The notes under the pieces: generated by a model
What the model saw: only the letters and a program-made list of their open reading frames with translations
Databases searched by the model: none
Told to the model about the DNA's origin: nothing
Shown: positions 18,084 through 26,885 of the stretch, in pieces
How the letters are laid out: every line of letters starts with the position of its first letter
How positions within the stretch are numbered: position 1 is the stretch's first letter
Source of the DNA: Tsuneonella dongtanensis
GTDB lineage: Bacteria; Pseudomonadota; Alphaproteobacteria; Sphingomonadales; Sphingomonadaceae
Reading direction: 5' to 3'
DNA: 64,000 nucleotides
NCBI RefSeq assembly: GCF_001698205.1
Contig: NZ_CP016591.1
Coordinates: 124,001-188,000, forward strand
Translations under genes and position numbers: made by a program

Positions 18084-19022
18084 TTAGGCAGACCATGAGC
18101 CCCCCATCGTCGCGCACGGAAGAGAACCAGGCGACTCAGGTTCAGAACGCGCTAACTTGAGCGTCTCGATGAGTGCACGGCCCGCCCGTGTGAGCGGTTT
18201 TCTGGGTGAGCGGTGAATGGATAGTCGGGCATGAATTTCAGGCGAATCGATAAGAGCCATGTGAACTGCGCCGGCCCGCACCAAGGATGAAACCGCGGCT
18301 TCGGGCGCGATGGTCAATGCGGCACCTTCGATTACGAGACCCATGCAGGTTGGAAATGAGTCGACCTGATGAGCGGGCGTAAGCGTCAAGCTCTGCGCGG
18401 ACGCGAGCTTGTCAAGGTGCCGCCGCATGCCGCTGCTCCGCCCCGGTAGGACCAGAGATCTCGAACAAGCTTCAGAAAATGGCACTGCGGCACATTCGAA
18501 CGGCTTGCTGGATACAAGACATAGGCGTTCCTCGAGGAGGACTTCGGCCAGCTCATGGTCTCCGATCTGGGCGGGCGGGATATAGGTCAACGCGAGATCG
18601 ACCGTCCCCTTCGCCAGCCAGGAGATGATCGCGGGCCCGTTGCCTTCGAGAACGCGCAAATCGACCTGGCGGTGGTTGTGCCGCATCAGTTCGATAGTCC
18701 GCGCCACGATCGTCTGCCCCACCATGGGAGTGATGCCGAGGGTCACTCGGCCCGATGTATAGCGCGAGGATGCGCGCACCGCTTCGCGGGATTCGGCGAG
18801 CTGCGTCAGGCTATCCTCTATCGCTCTGAGCGCAGTCTTCCCCGCTTGCGTGGTCGCAACCCCACGGCCAGTGCGGTGCAACAAGGGGGCGCCGAAATAA
18901 TGTTCGACAGCGCCGACAATCCTGCTGACCGCCGGCTGGGAACTGTTGAGTTCGCTTGCAGCCCGCGAGATGCTGCCCAGGTTCGCAACGAGCGCGAAAG
19001 TCTCGAGATCGCGAATTTTCAT
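18084..19022 (-). CDS. LysR-family transcriptional regulator
   Basis: 312 residues from the ATG at 19022 (MKIRDLETFALVANLGS). The N-terminal winged HTH is clear: SISRAASELNSSQPAVSR is the recognition region near residues 18-35, followed by PLLHRTGRG. A LysR effector domain follows (GRVTLGITPMVGQ, DLALTYIPP). Aromatic-type LysR proteins of this length respond to a pathway metabolite. The gene is divergent from the TonB receptor across about 100 nt, so it most likely controls that four-gene cluster and itself. Confidence 0.9.
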   Translation of the reverse strand: MKIRDLETFALVANLGSISRAASELNSSQPAVSRIVGAVEHYFGAPLLHRTGRGVATTQAGKTALRAIEDSLTQLAESREAVRASSRYTSGRVTLGITPMVGQTIVARTIELMRHNHRQVDLRVLEGNGPAIISWLAKGTVDLALTYIPPAQIGDHELAEVLLEERLCLVSSKPFECAAVPFSEACSRSLVLPGRSSGMRRHLDKLASAQSLTLTPAHQVDSFPTCMGLVIEGAALTIAPEAAVSSLVRAGAVHMALIDSPEIHARLSIHRSPRKPLTRAGRALIETLKLARSEPESPGSLPCATMGGSWSA

Positions 19023-19123
19023 GGGTATGGGATATAACGAAACACGCATAACACAAATGCTGAAATTCACACTTCTGCAGCCCACTCGACCAGTCGATGC
19101 TCCTGCCAGATCAGGAGACTTCG

Positions 19124-21319
19124 ATGCTGCGAATTACTCGGTTTACGTCCGGAGCAGTTATCTTGGTGGCTCTGCCCGCCGTGCCCGTACACGCCCAGAG
19201 CGCGCCCCCGGCAGCAGACGAATCCGAGCCGATTATCGTGACCGCTCGCCTGCGCGAAGAAGACGTGCAGGACGTTCCGATTTCGATTACCCAGCTCGAC
19301 AACGAAACCCTCGAGCGCGCAGAGCTGAATGACCTTCAAGATGTCGCAGCTCTGGTGCCCGGTCTCGTGTCCTCGTCGCCATTCGGCCGCATCAATGCGT
19401 CGCCCTCGATCCGAGGCATAGTAAACGCCGGGCTCGGAGAGGAGCAGCCGGTCGCATTCTTCCTCGACGGCGTCTACATTTCCGGAAGAACTGCGCTCAA
19501 CGGTACACTCTTCGGTCTGGAGCGGATCGAAGTCGCCCGAGGGCCTCAAAGCGCGTTATACGGTCGCAACGCTTTTGCCGGAGCAGTGAATTACATCACG
19601 AAGCGGCCCGGCAATCGACTGGAAGGCAAGGCCCAGCTCACCGCCGGGACCCAGGATCTTTATGAAGGCAAACTCGAGGTCAGCGGGCCCATTTCGAGCG
19701 CGCTATCGCTCGGCGGCGGTCTTCTCTACCGGACCGATGACGGGTTTTTCAGGAATTCCGTTTCGGGCGGACCCGAGGTCGGCAGCAACAAGACTGTTGC
19801 CGCGCTTGCCGCCGCAAACTGGGAACCCAGCGATGCGCTAACAGTCTACGTCAAGGCTCTCTACACCGACGAAAAGGACGGGGCGCCCCCGCATTTCCTC
19901 GTCCCGGCGAACAGCCAGCCCGACCAGCGCACCGGGTTCCCCCGCTATTACACCGGTGAGTTACCACAGTCGGGCGCCGGCTTTTTCACCAACCCCGAAC
20001 ATCAAGGCGTTGAACGGGAGGCGCTGCGCCTGTCGGCCAACGTCGATCTCCGGCTCGGTGACAAGATTCTCCTGCAGTCACTGACCGGGTACAACGCCAG
20101 CGACGGCTTTTACGACTTCGACGCCGACTACACTGCGAGATTCTTCAACCGGACTCTCGAAGAATTCGACCGGTACGACATTTCGCAGGATTTGCGCCTC
20201 AGTGGTGAGAATGGTGATGCGACCTTCAATTGGCTTGTGGGGGGTAGCTACTACTACCTCACTGACGACCTGCTGGCGCGGAACTATCTGCCCGGCTTCG
20301 GGCAAACGCTTCCTGTCGGTACACTTACAACCCGAACAACGAGGACATGGTCGGCATATGGCGCGCTCGAATTGAAGCCGAGCTCGCAGGTGAGCCTGCG
20401 GGGCGAACTTCGGTGGCAGAACGAGGCAGCGACCTTCGACTCGCAACTCGTCAATCAAGCGGGAGTCCCGCTCGATCTCGAGGCCGACTGGGATGCATGG
20501 CTCCCGCGCTTCACCGCATCCTACTTCCCCGGTGCTGGGAACACGATGATTTACGCGAGCATCGCGCGCGGGTTCAAGGCAGGCGGCTACAACAGTTTCG
20601 CCAGCCTGTTCGACACCGAGCGCACTTACGAGCCGGAAACAAACTGGACCTACGAGGTCGGCGCCAAGACCGAACTCGCGCCGCGCGTTACGATCAACGG
20701 CGCTCTCTTCTGGATGGACTGGAGCAACCAGCAGGTCATCGGCCTTTCGACCCGTGCCCCGTCGAACAACCAGTTCACCACGAACGCAGCGCAGTCGCGC
20801 TCGCGCGGACTGGAGCTTGAGCTCGCTTATGCTTCCCACAACGGCTTTTCCGGCAACATCGGCTATGCCTTGATCGATGCCGAGTTTCTCGAATTTCAGG
20901 ATCAGGATCTGGCCTTCGTTCCCATCGGAACCGACGTGTCGGGTAATCGCATTCCGCGGACGAGCAAGCACACGCTGAATGCCACCCTGCAATACGAAGG
21001 GGCAATCGGCGCCAGTTCGAGCTGGTACGCCCGAATCGATGGCTCCTACCAGTCAAACCAGTTCTCCACGCCGGCAAATCTCGCTCGAACCGGCAGCCTG
21101 ACCAACGTCAATGCCCGAGTCGGTGTGGAGTTCGGGCGGGTCGAGGTAGCGGGATGGGTGCGCAACCTGTTCGACGACCGCAACCCGTACGTGGGCGTTC
21201 GCTGGTTTGACGCGACGGGGACCTACACCGGACTTCCGCCGTTCCAGCGCGCCTGGCTGGTCACCGCGCGGGAAGGTCGGCGCGGAGGCATCTCGTTGAC
21301 TTACCGTTTCGGCAGTTGA
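19124..21319 (+). CDS. TonB-dependent outer-membrane receptor
   Basis: 731 residues from the ATG at 19124, which has AGGAG 6 nt upstream. A signal peptide (VILVALPAVPVHAQ) is followed by a TonB-box-like EPIIVTARLREE. The plug domain carries DVAALVPGL, IRGIVNAG and RGPQSALYGRNAFAGAVN. A long beta-barrel follows, with the ENNW-like TNWTYEVGAKTEL segment and a terminal aromatic strand (SLTYRF). This type in Sphingomonads imports sugars, aromatics or other organic ligands rather than only siderophores. It heads a tight run of enzyme genes, so the imported compound is probably metabolised by them. Confidence 0.93.
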   Translation: MLRITRFTSGAVILVALPAVPVHAQSAPPAADESEPIIVTARLREEDVQDVPISITQLDNETLERAELNDLQDVAALVPGLVSSSPFGRINASPSIRGIVNAGLGEEQPVAFFLDGVYISGRTALNGTLFGLERIEVARGPQSALYGRNAFAGAVNYITKRPGNRLEGKAQLTAGTQDLYEGKLEVSGPISSALSLGGGLLYRTDDGFFRNSVSGGPEVGSNKTVAALAAANWEPSDALTVYVKALYTDEKDGAPPHFLVPANSQPDQRTGFPRYYTGELPQSGAGFFTNPEHQGVEREALRLSANVDLRLGDKILLQSLTGYNASDGFYDFDADYTARFFNRTLEEFDRYDISQDLRLSGENGDATFNWLVGGSYYYLTDDLLARNYLPGFGQTLPVGTLTTRTTRTWSAYGALELKPSSQVSLRGELRWQNEAATFDSQLVNQAGVPLDLEADWDAWLPRFTASYFPGAGNTMIYASIARGFKAGGYNSFASLFDTERTYEPETNWTYEVGAKTELAPRVTINGALFWMDWSNQQVIGLSTRAPSNNQFTTNAAQSRSRGLELELAYASHNGFSGNIGYALIDAEFLEFQDQDLAFVPIGTDVSGNRIPRTSKHTLNATLQYEGAIGASSSWYARIDGSYQSNQFSTPANLARTGSLTNVNARVGVEFGRVEVAGWVRNLFDDRNPYVGVRWFDATGTYTGLPPFQRAWLVTAREGRRGGISLTYRFGS

Positions 21320-21333
21320 GCGCGTCCGCCGCG

Positions 21334-22380
21334 ATGGCTTCCACGGCCAGCCATCAGTCCAGTACCGCAAACCGGCAATGGCGTCTGCGCAACCGCCCCG
21401 TCGGAATAGTCGACGGCGACACGTTCGAACTGACTGAATGTCCCGTGCCGCAACCACGCGAAGGCGAGTTTTGCGTCCGGCTCATCTTTCTGTCCCTCGC
21501 TCCGGTCATGCGGGCCTACATCGTTGACGGAGGGGTCATCGAGGAACGATTGCCCATCGGTTCGGTCATGCGGGGCAGGGGTGTGGGGGAGGTCATCGCG
21601 TCACATCACCCCGGGTTCGCGGTCGGGGACATCGTCCATGGACCGTTCGGCTGGCAGGATTATGCGATCAGTGACGGCAGCGGGCGGGTCTTGAAACTTA
21701 ACGCACGTGTCGGCTCGTCCTCGCTCGCCCTCGGCGCTCTCGGCTTGACCGGATTCACCGCTTATTTCGGTCTGTTCGACATCGGACGCCCTACCGCAGG
21801 CGATCAGGTACTCGTAAGCGGCGCTGCAGGAGGTGTGGGTTCGGTCGCCGGTCAACTTGCCCGCATCGCAGGATGCCGCACGGTTGGCACTTGCGGAGGG
21901 CGCGACAAGAGCCGCTGGATTGTCGACGCGCTGGGGTACGACGCCGCGATCGACTATCGAGGGGCCGACCTTGCAAGTGCGATCCGGGAGGCGCTTCCGG
22001 ACGGGATCGATATTTACTTCGACAATGTCGGTGGCGCTCTGCTCGAGGCAGCCATCGACCACATCCGTAACGATGGTCGGATCGTCGTTTGCGGATCAAT
22101 CAGCCAGTATCTTTCGGGCGAGGACAAGCGAGGTCCCAGTAATTACTTCGACCTCGTCTATCGCAATGCCCGAATGCACGGCTTCCATATCTATCATTAC
22201 GAAAACAGGTTCCGAGAAGCGGAGGAGCGGCTCGCGACCTGGATCGAAGAGGGCCGGCTCGCGCCGGCAGAAGATCGGCGCAGCGGCTTTGAAACGATGC
22301 CCGAAGCCCTCAGAGGCCTGTTTGAAAGCGCCAACTTCGGAAAGTGCGTGGTACAGATCGGCGATGATCCGCTGGCTTAG
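21334..22380 (+). CDS. MDR-family NADP-dependent oxidoreductase (CurA/PTGR-like)
   Basis: About 348 residues. Features are NRPVG near the N-terminus (as in CurA and leukotriene B4 12-hydroxydehydrogenase-type reductases), MRGRGVGEVIAS, the Rossmann motif SGAAGGVGSVAGQLA, the DIYFDNVGG block and ISQY. These zinc-free enzymes reduce the double bond of alpha,beta-unsaturated ketones or aldehydes with NADPH. The ATG at 21334 is taken as start; a TTG at 21316 overlapping the receptor stop would add six residues. Its end overlaps the hydrolase start by 17 nt. Confidence 0.88.
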   Translation: MASTASHQSSTANRQWRLRNRPVGIVDGDTFELTECPVPQPREGEFCVRLIFLSLAPVMRAYIVDGGVIEERLPIGSVMRGRGVGEVIASHHPGFAVGDIVHGPFGWQDYAISDGSGRVLKLNARVGSSSLALGALGLTGFTAYFGLFDIGRPTAGDQVLVSGAAGGVGSVAGQLARIAGCRTVGTCGGRDKSRWIVDALGYDAAIDYRGADLASAIREALPDGIDIYFDNVGGALLEAAIDHIRNDGRIVVCGSISQYLSGEDKRGPSNYFDLVYRNARMHGFHIYHYENRFREAEERLATWIEEGRLAPAEDRRSGFETMPEALRGLFESANFGKCVVQIGDDPLA

Positions 22381-23260
22381 CTTCTTCTGGTTGCTCGTGG
22401 CGCTCCCTGCAGCGGCCGTGGCAGAACCCGCCGACCGTTCGCGGTTCATCGGTCGCTCTGCCGAGGTCACCCGGCATTTTGCGGACCTGCCGGACGGTCA
22501 GATTCACTTCCGCAAGGCGGGAAAGGCGGGTCCGCATGCTCCCGTCGTATTGCTGCACCAGAGCCCTAACTCAAGCCAGATCTATGTGGAATTCATGGCG
22601 GAACTCGGACGGGACAGGCAAGTTTTCGCGCCTGATACCCCCGGGTTCGGTGAGTCCGATTTGCCTGCCGCAGTTCCCGAGATTGCCGACTATGCGCGAA
22701 CGATTGCCAAATTTCTGGAGTCCCAGAGCCTCGGACAGGTAGACCTGCTCGGGTATCACACCGGCGCGGCGATCGCCATCGAGCTCGCGCGTCGGTATCC
22801 GGAGCGCGTCCGGCGGGTGATCCTTGTGGGAATTCCCGCCTTCACACCCGAAGAGGCGGCGGCGTTTGAAGCACAACCTTGGCCGACGCCATTCGATGGG
22901 GCAGGAAATGCCGTCGCCGAGTCATGGCGCAGCACGCAACGCTGGAAGGGCCCGAGACAGAGCGACTCATCGATGCGGCGGTGGTTCGATCAGAAAATCG
23001 CCAACGGACCTACCGCTTGGTGGGGGGCGCGGGCCGCCTTGCGCTATCCGACGATCGCAGCCTTGGCGGACGTGAAGGCACCGATCCTATTCATACGCCC
23101 CCGTGACGACCTATGGGACATCAGCCTGCGCGTATTACCGGCGATACCCCATGCCCAACGACTGGACATGCCGCACTTCGGGTTCGCGGTCTTCGAAGCT
23201 GCGCCAGAGGAAATGGCAGATCGCGTCCGTCGGTTTTTCGATGGCACCTTTGTGCCGTGA
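22364..23260 (+). CDS. exported alpha/beta hydrolase with His at the nucleophile position
   Basis: 298 residues from the ATG at 22364. An N-terminal signal peptide (WLSFFWLLVALPAAAVAE) suggests a periplasmic location. Alpha/beta hydrolase features are LLHQSPNSSQIYVEFM, DTPGFGESDLP and the late DMPHFGF histidine. The nucleophile elbow, usually GxSxG, reads GYHTGA here, with histidine where serine or aspartate is expected. Either this is a divergent subfamily with altered chemistry or it is not a hydrolase. It overlaps both neighbours, so it is in one operon with the reductase and the VOC protein. Confidence 0.8.
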   Translation: MIRWLSFFWLLVALPAAAVAEPADRSRFIGRSAEVTRHFADLPDGQIHFRKAGKAGPHAPVVLLHQSPNSSQIYVEFMAELGRDRQVFAPDTPGFGESDLPAAVPEIADYARTIAKFLESQSLGQVDLLGYHTGAAIAIELARRYPERVRRVILVGIPAFTPEEAAAFEAQPWPTPFDGAGNAVAESWRSTQRWKGPRQSDSSMRRWFDQKIANGPTAWWGARAALRYPTIAALADVKAPILFIRPRDDLWDISLRVLPAIPHAQRLDMPHFGFAVFEAAPEEMADRVRRFFDGTFVP

Positions 23261-23715
23261 CTCCCCTGCTGAAAAGAACGACGTTCGTAGTCGCAGACGC
23301 CCAGCGCTCAGCCGAACGCTACGAAGAAATTTTCGGGTGGAGCCGTTATTACGATGACGAGTTAGCGGTTGATGGGCGTTTTCCGCCGATCGCGCCCGAT
23401 GGCAGCATCGCACGCCTGATCATTCTAAAAGCCGACGATCCGCGGATCGGAATGATCGGTTTCCTCTCATACTGCGCGTTCTTCCCAGCTCCGGTGGCCG
23501 ATGCGATGAGGATCGGCTCTGCGGTTCTGGTGGTGGAAACGCAAGACGCAGATAGTCTCGCCCGCCGGGCCCGCGCGTTTCCCGATATACAGGTGATGGG
23601 TCCTGTGAGTTGGCAAGTGCCATCGGCACAAGGGTCGGTATTGACCCTGCTTACGGTAAGTTTGCGCGATCGTGACGGTCTATACTGGGAAGCAAGCGAG
23701 CGTCGCTTGCCCTGA
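23257..23715 (+). CDS. VOC (glyoxalase / extradiol dioxygenase fold) family protein
   Basis: 152 residues from the GTG at 23257, overlapping the hydrolase stop (GTGA). The first half opens TTFVVADAQRSAERYEEIFGW, with the aromatic strand shortly after, and the chain ends DRDGLYWEASE, the usual 'DPDGxxxE' closing of VOC domains. Members are lyases, isomerases or dioxygenases acting on small organic acids or aldehydes. Metal ligands cannot be assigned confidently. Last gene of the LysR-associated cluster. Confidence 0.78.
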   Translation: MTPLLKRTTFVVADAQRSAERYEEIFGWSRYYDDELAVDGRFPPIAPDGSIARLIILKADDPRIGMIGFLSYCAFFPAPVADAMRIGSAVLVVETQDADSLARRARAFPDIQVMGPVSWQVPSAQGSVLTLLTVSLRDRDGLYWEASERRLP

Positions 23716-24057
23716 ACTAAGTTTCGGGGCGGCATGAGCTGTCAGTGTCGGATGTACTGCGCACCATCGCCAATGCGCCGCTCGCTGCGAAAGCTCCCGA
23801 CGTCGGGATGCTTTCTCTCTCCGCACCGGCCTAGTCCGCATTCCTCTGGACCACCTCGATATCTTTCAGATGGCCGATGACTGATCTTATGTTAAACGCG
23901 TGGCGGTATCGGTCTTCGCCTGGGGGTCCGAGAGCCCGAAGGGCTCTCTCTCCCATACGCGAGGAATGCCCATGAAAATGTCGGGCACTTTGCGTGCGCG
24001 GTCCAGCCGCTTCTTGCCATCGCCTAGTGGCGCGTTGCCAAGAATGGCAGAAATGCG
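23716..24057. other. intergenic stretch left of the tRNA-Lys island array
   Basis: About 340 nt without a convincing gene. A strong hairpin lies at 23930-23948 (GAGAGCCC arms); read on the minus strand its loop is of the stable c(UUCG)g type, but there is no T-run. If the islands were absent, this would be the DNA immediately downstream of tRNA-Lys, so the hairpin may belong to the end of that transcription unit. The last 24 nt (24034-24057) closely resemble the stretch left of the intact tRNA gene. Confidence 0.5.
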
Positions 24058-24103
24058 TGGTGAGCCCTGCTGGGTTCGAACCAGCGACCTACTGATTAAA
24101 AGT
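24058..24103 (-). repeat. attachment-site repeat A (tRNA-Lys 3' fragment)
   Basis: 46 nt identical to the 3' part of the tRNA-Lys gene at 41023-41068, from the anticodon loop through the CCA. It marks the left end of the island array. No D-arm or acceptor 5' strand follows, so it is a fragment and not a functional tRNA. Confidence 0.93.
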
Positions 24104-24188
24104 TACAGCGGCGGCCTTGTTTTCGAATAGGTTAGAGGGTAGTTTATACTCAGCGTTTATACCTTTTCTCCGGGGAGGGTGCACATCC

Positions 24189-25418
24189 GTGGCCAAGCAA
24201 ACTGCGAAGAGCCGACATGCGCTCTCTGAAGGAATCATCGCAATCCGCCGCGGCTTGGCCATCTATAAAACCGGGGCGAGTCCCTACTGGCAGGTACGTG
24301 TTCGGAACACCCGGACCGGAGGATACATCGTTCGGTCGACCAAGGAAACCTCGCGAATCTCGGCTCGGAAGGCCGCCGAGGAGATCGCGGAGGAAATACT
24401 TCTGGGCGTAAGGTCAGTAGAAAAATCTAGTACTTTTGCCCACTACGCGCAGCGGTTCCTAACGAAAGCCATGACCATGGCGAAGAACGGCGAACGGAAT
24501 CCGAATTACGCTAAGGACCTTCGCTATCTGCTGGAGAACCCCAACTGGGGACTCCTTCGATTTTTCGGCGATCGAGATATCAGGGAAGTTAAGACCCGCG
24601 ATTACTACGAGTACAATGAGTGGATCCGGGGGATTCGTCCGAACATCACCGGCTCTACTCGACGCATTATCACAGCAGCCTTCCGAAACGTTCTGAAGGA
24701 GGCAAGGGACGACGGACTGATCGACGCTCTCCCAGCGACCCCAAGAGCGAAACAGAAGGACGCGCCGCGTTCATTCTTCCCCTTCTATCCCTTGGTCTCC
24801 AAGGAAGACAGCGTGTATCGGAAGGTACTTCTGACAGCTAAGGCCCTCGGCCGCGAAGGCCGCAAAGTGCGTGGCAGAGCGATCACCATGGAGCTCTACG
24901 ATCTCGTCGTCTTCACGGCTCACTCGTTTATGCGTCCCACCATATCTGAACTGTACGCACTGAGGCATTCAGATGTGACTGTTGCGGATGATCCACGTGG
25001 GCTGGTGCTTCAAATTCGCGATGGAAAGACCGGCTACCGCTCGGCACGTACAATGCCAGGTGCCGCCTATGTCTTTGACAGGATAAAGAAGCGCTATCCT
25101 AACGCTGAGCCTAGTGATTTTCTGTTTTATCCTCAGTACCTGAACAGAGTGACTGCCGCGAGGCTCGTCCAACGGCAGTTCAAGGTCGTCTTGGAGGAGG
25201 CTGGGCTAAGCGAAAGTCCCGCTAAATACAGCATGTACTCACTGAGACACACCGCCATCTGTATGCGAATAATCAATTCTCACGGCAAGGTTAACATATT
25301 CACCCTAGCCAAAAATGCGGGAACGTCCGTCGAGCAAATAGAGCGCTTCTACGCGCGGCATCTTCCTATGAGCCGAGAAATGGCCATAAATCTTCAGCAG
25401 TTTGGCTCACACGAGTAG
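24189..25418 (+). CDS. tyrosine integrase of island 1
   Basis: About 409 residues from the GTG at 24189, preceded by GGGGAGGG. The C-terminal catalytic domain shows the conserved arginine region (FMRPTISELYALRHSDV), the beta-strand lysine (DGKTGYRSA), the YSLRHTAI box with Arg and His, and the nucleophile in ERFYARHL. The N-terminal third would be the arm-binding and core-binding domains. It sits 85 nt from attachment repeat A, so it is the likely integrase for insertion into tRNA-Lys. A TTG at 24117 would give a longer form beginning almost inside the repeat. Confidence 0.9.
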   Translation: MAKQTAKSRHALSEGIIAIRRGLAIYKTGASPYWQVRVRNTRTGGYIVRSTKETSRISARKAAEEIAEEILLGVRSVEKSSTFAHYAQRFLTKAMTMAKNGERNPNYAKDLRYLLENPNWGLLRFFGDRDIREVKTRDYYEYNEWIRGIRPNITGSTRRIITAAFRNVLKEARDDGLIDALPATPRAKQKDAPRSFFPFYPLVSKEDSVYRKVLLTAKALGREGRKVRGRAITMELYDLVVFTAHSFMRPTISELYALRHSDVTVADDPRGLVLQIRDGKTGYRSARTMPGAAYVFDRIKKRYPNAEPSDFLFYPQYLNRVTAARLVQRQFKVVLEEAGLSESPAKYSMYSLRHTAICMRIINSHGKVNIFTLAKNAGTSVEQIERFYARHLPMSREMAINLQQFGSHE

Positions 25419-25486
25419 TCCCAAACCAAAATCTTGACCGTACAGAACTTTTCAGCCACCTTCTTGATTAGACACAGGGGGTGTCA

Positions 25487-26194
25487 ATGGTTGGACTCTA
25501 CGCGAAATGGGTTGTGCTCCCCTTGGCGTTGGTCGCGGGTGCATGTGGATCGACTGACCAGTTTGCATATACCTCAAGGACGGATGATTTCGAAGGAGGG
25601 ACCATCAGCGAGGCCAAGGCAAGAGTCATGGGCGATGGCAATATCAAGAACATTTTGGAGGTGTCTGTCACCTGTCGCAACCCCGAAACGGCTTCGGATC
25701 CAATCGAAAACGCTACCATAAGCTTCCGCGCCTTTAGGCGTGGCGAGGGTGATCCGCTTAAGGACTTTGCGATTAAACTGGATGACGCGCCTCCCATAGA
25801 ATGGGATGAGGTAACCGAATACGACACTTCTGAGTACAGTAACGAGTTGACGCTCAATTATCTATTCGCGGTTCTCGCCGGGCTCGACCCCAATCTCCGC
25901 GCCAACGTGCTTCTGTTGGGAGCTGCGGAGGAAGCCAATCCGTTCAGCGGATTCGCAGTCGGACTCACTGGCGCAATGATGGAGGGGATGAGCGGAGGCA
26001 AATTTAAACGTCTTCCAGAAGAAGCGGTCGAACGCGCATTATTTGAGAAGGCGCGTTCAGCCAAGACTTTGAAGGTTCGCTACGAGACGGAGCGCGGAAC
26101 CGAAGGCACCGCAACCTTGGACATACAGGAGGACGCGTTTCGAAAAGTGCTTCGGGATTGTGGTTGGCTTCAGACGGCAGCTGCTCCCAACTAG
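25487..26194 (+). CDS. putative lipoprotein of island 1, unknown function
   Basis: About 235 residues. The N-terminus MVGLYAKWVVLPLALVAGAC is a lipoprotein signal, with the acylated cysteine at residue 20. The mature part is acidic, has no repeats, and contains a moderately hydrophobic stretch near the middle (LFAVLAGLDPNLRANVLLLG). No family recognised. The ATG at 25487 is chosen because a GGGGG stretch lies 6-10 nt upstream. It is followed by a second lipoprotein gene 30 nt on, so the two may be co-transcribed. Confidence 0.7.
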   Translation: MVGLYAKWVVLPLALVAGACGSTDQFAYTSRTDDFEGGTISEAKARVMGDGNIKNILEVSVTCRNPETASDPIENATISFRAFRRGEGDPLKDFAIKLDDAPPIEWDEVTEYDTSEYSNELTLNYLFAVLAGLDPNLRANVLLLGAAEEANPFSGFAVGLTGAMMEGMSGGKFKRLPEEAVERALFEKARSAKTLKVRYETERGTEGTATLDIQEDAFRKVLRDCGWLQTAAAPN

Positions 26195-26224
26195 GGTTTG
26201 TTCTGATCATCAAACGGGGGGAAG

Positions 26225-26860
26225 ATGAGGAAAACGATCTTGGCCGCAGTGGCCTTCAGCATACTCCTGGCAGGTTGCGACCAAGCCACTAATGAAGAGC
26301 GGAACGAGCTCCGTCCAACCGCGAAAGCTTCAGCACTCGACGGGGAAGCTATGAGCCTCAAATTCGTTTGCAACGGTTCGCCGGGCACCTTCGAAATGGT
26401 TCTAAAAAATGACCCCATCCGATCGAAGGACCTGCCATTTAAGGTCGGCTCAGTTGAGTACTTAACGCCCTCTCCTTGGGGCGATGAGGGAAAGGGATGG
26501 GTGGCGGAATTCGATGATCACTTTGTAGTCAATGATCAGCTCTTCTGGAAGGATGCAGAGGCAGGGCGTAAAATCGTTTGGCTCAGCCCCGAGAGCGGTG
26601 ACGCTATCGAGTGCAATCCTGCTAATCAGCCCGAAACGGCGGCGACCGATGCCCCCTCGGTTGGATCGATGATAGACGACTGGAGAGAGTACAACGGTCG
26701 CTGTCGAGGTGGCTCGGGAGATGACGCGGAGACTTGGGCAGCTTGTGAGAAGAGAGATGCACTAGGCCAATCTCTTAAGAAGGCGAATTGGTGCTACGGA
26801 GAGAAGGATCAGTGGGCCGGTGACGCCGATTGGCATCGCTGCTCGGGGACGAGCCTGTGA
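26225..26860 (+). CDS. putative lipoprotein with C-terminal cysteine-rich WCYG module
   Basis: 211 residues starting MRKTILAAVAFSILLAGC, a textbook lipoprotein signal. The last 50 residues (NGRCRGGSGDD, CEKRD, WCYGEKDQW, ending WHRC) match a short C-terminal module that recurs in many proteobacterial secreted proteins; its four cysteines could form two disulfides. The rest is not recognised. AGGGG-type ribosome binding is just upstream. Possible roles are envelope modification or phage entry exclusion by an island, but nothing proves this. Confidence 0.72.
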   Translation: MRKTILAAVAFSILLAGCDQATNEERNELRPTAKASALDGEAMSLKFVCNGSPGTFEMVLKNDPIRSKDLPFKVGSVEYLTPSPWGDEGKGWVAEFDDHFVVNDQLFWKDAEAGRKIVWLSPESGDAIECNPANQPETAATDAPSVGSMIDDWREYNGRCRGGSGDDAETWAACEKRDALGQSLKKANWCYGEKDQWAGDADWHRCSGTSL

Positions 26861-26885
26861 GGGATCAGCTCTGAAGCGGACGAAG

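Noticed and set aside
17865-18098. 77-codon plus-strand frame after the thioesterase
   Set aside because: No motif or ribosome site, and it overlaps the LysR coding end.
20078-20992. 304-codon minus-strand frame inside the TonB receptor
   Set aside because: The receptor frame is complete with plug and barrel motifs; the antisense frame has no features.
23900-24130. Plus-strand frame reading EPCWVRTSDLLIKS
   Set aside because: It is the translated antisense of the tRNA-Lys fragment, a familiar false protein. The same peptide appears across the intact tRNA gene at 40892-41092.
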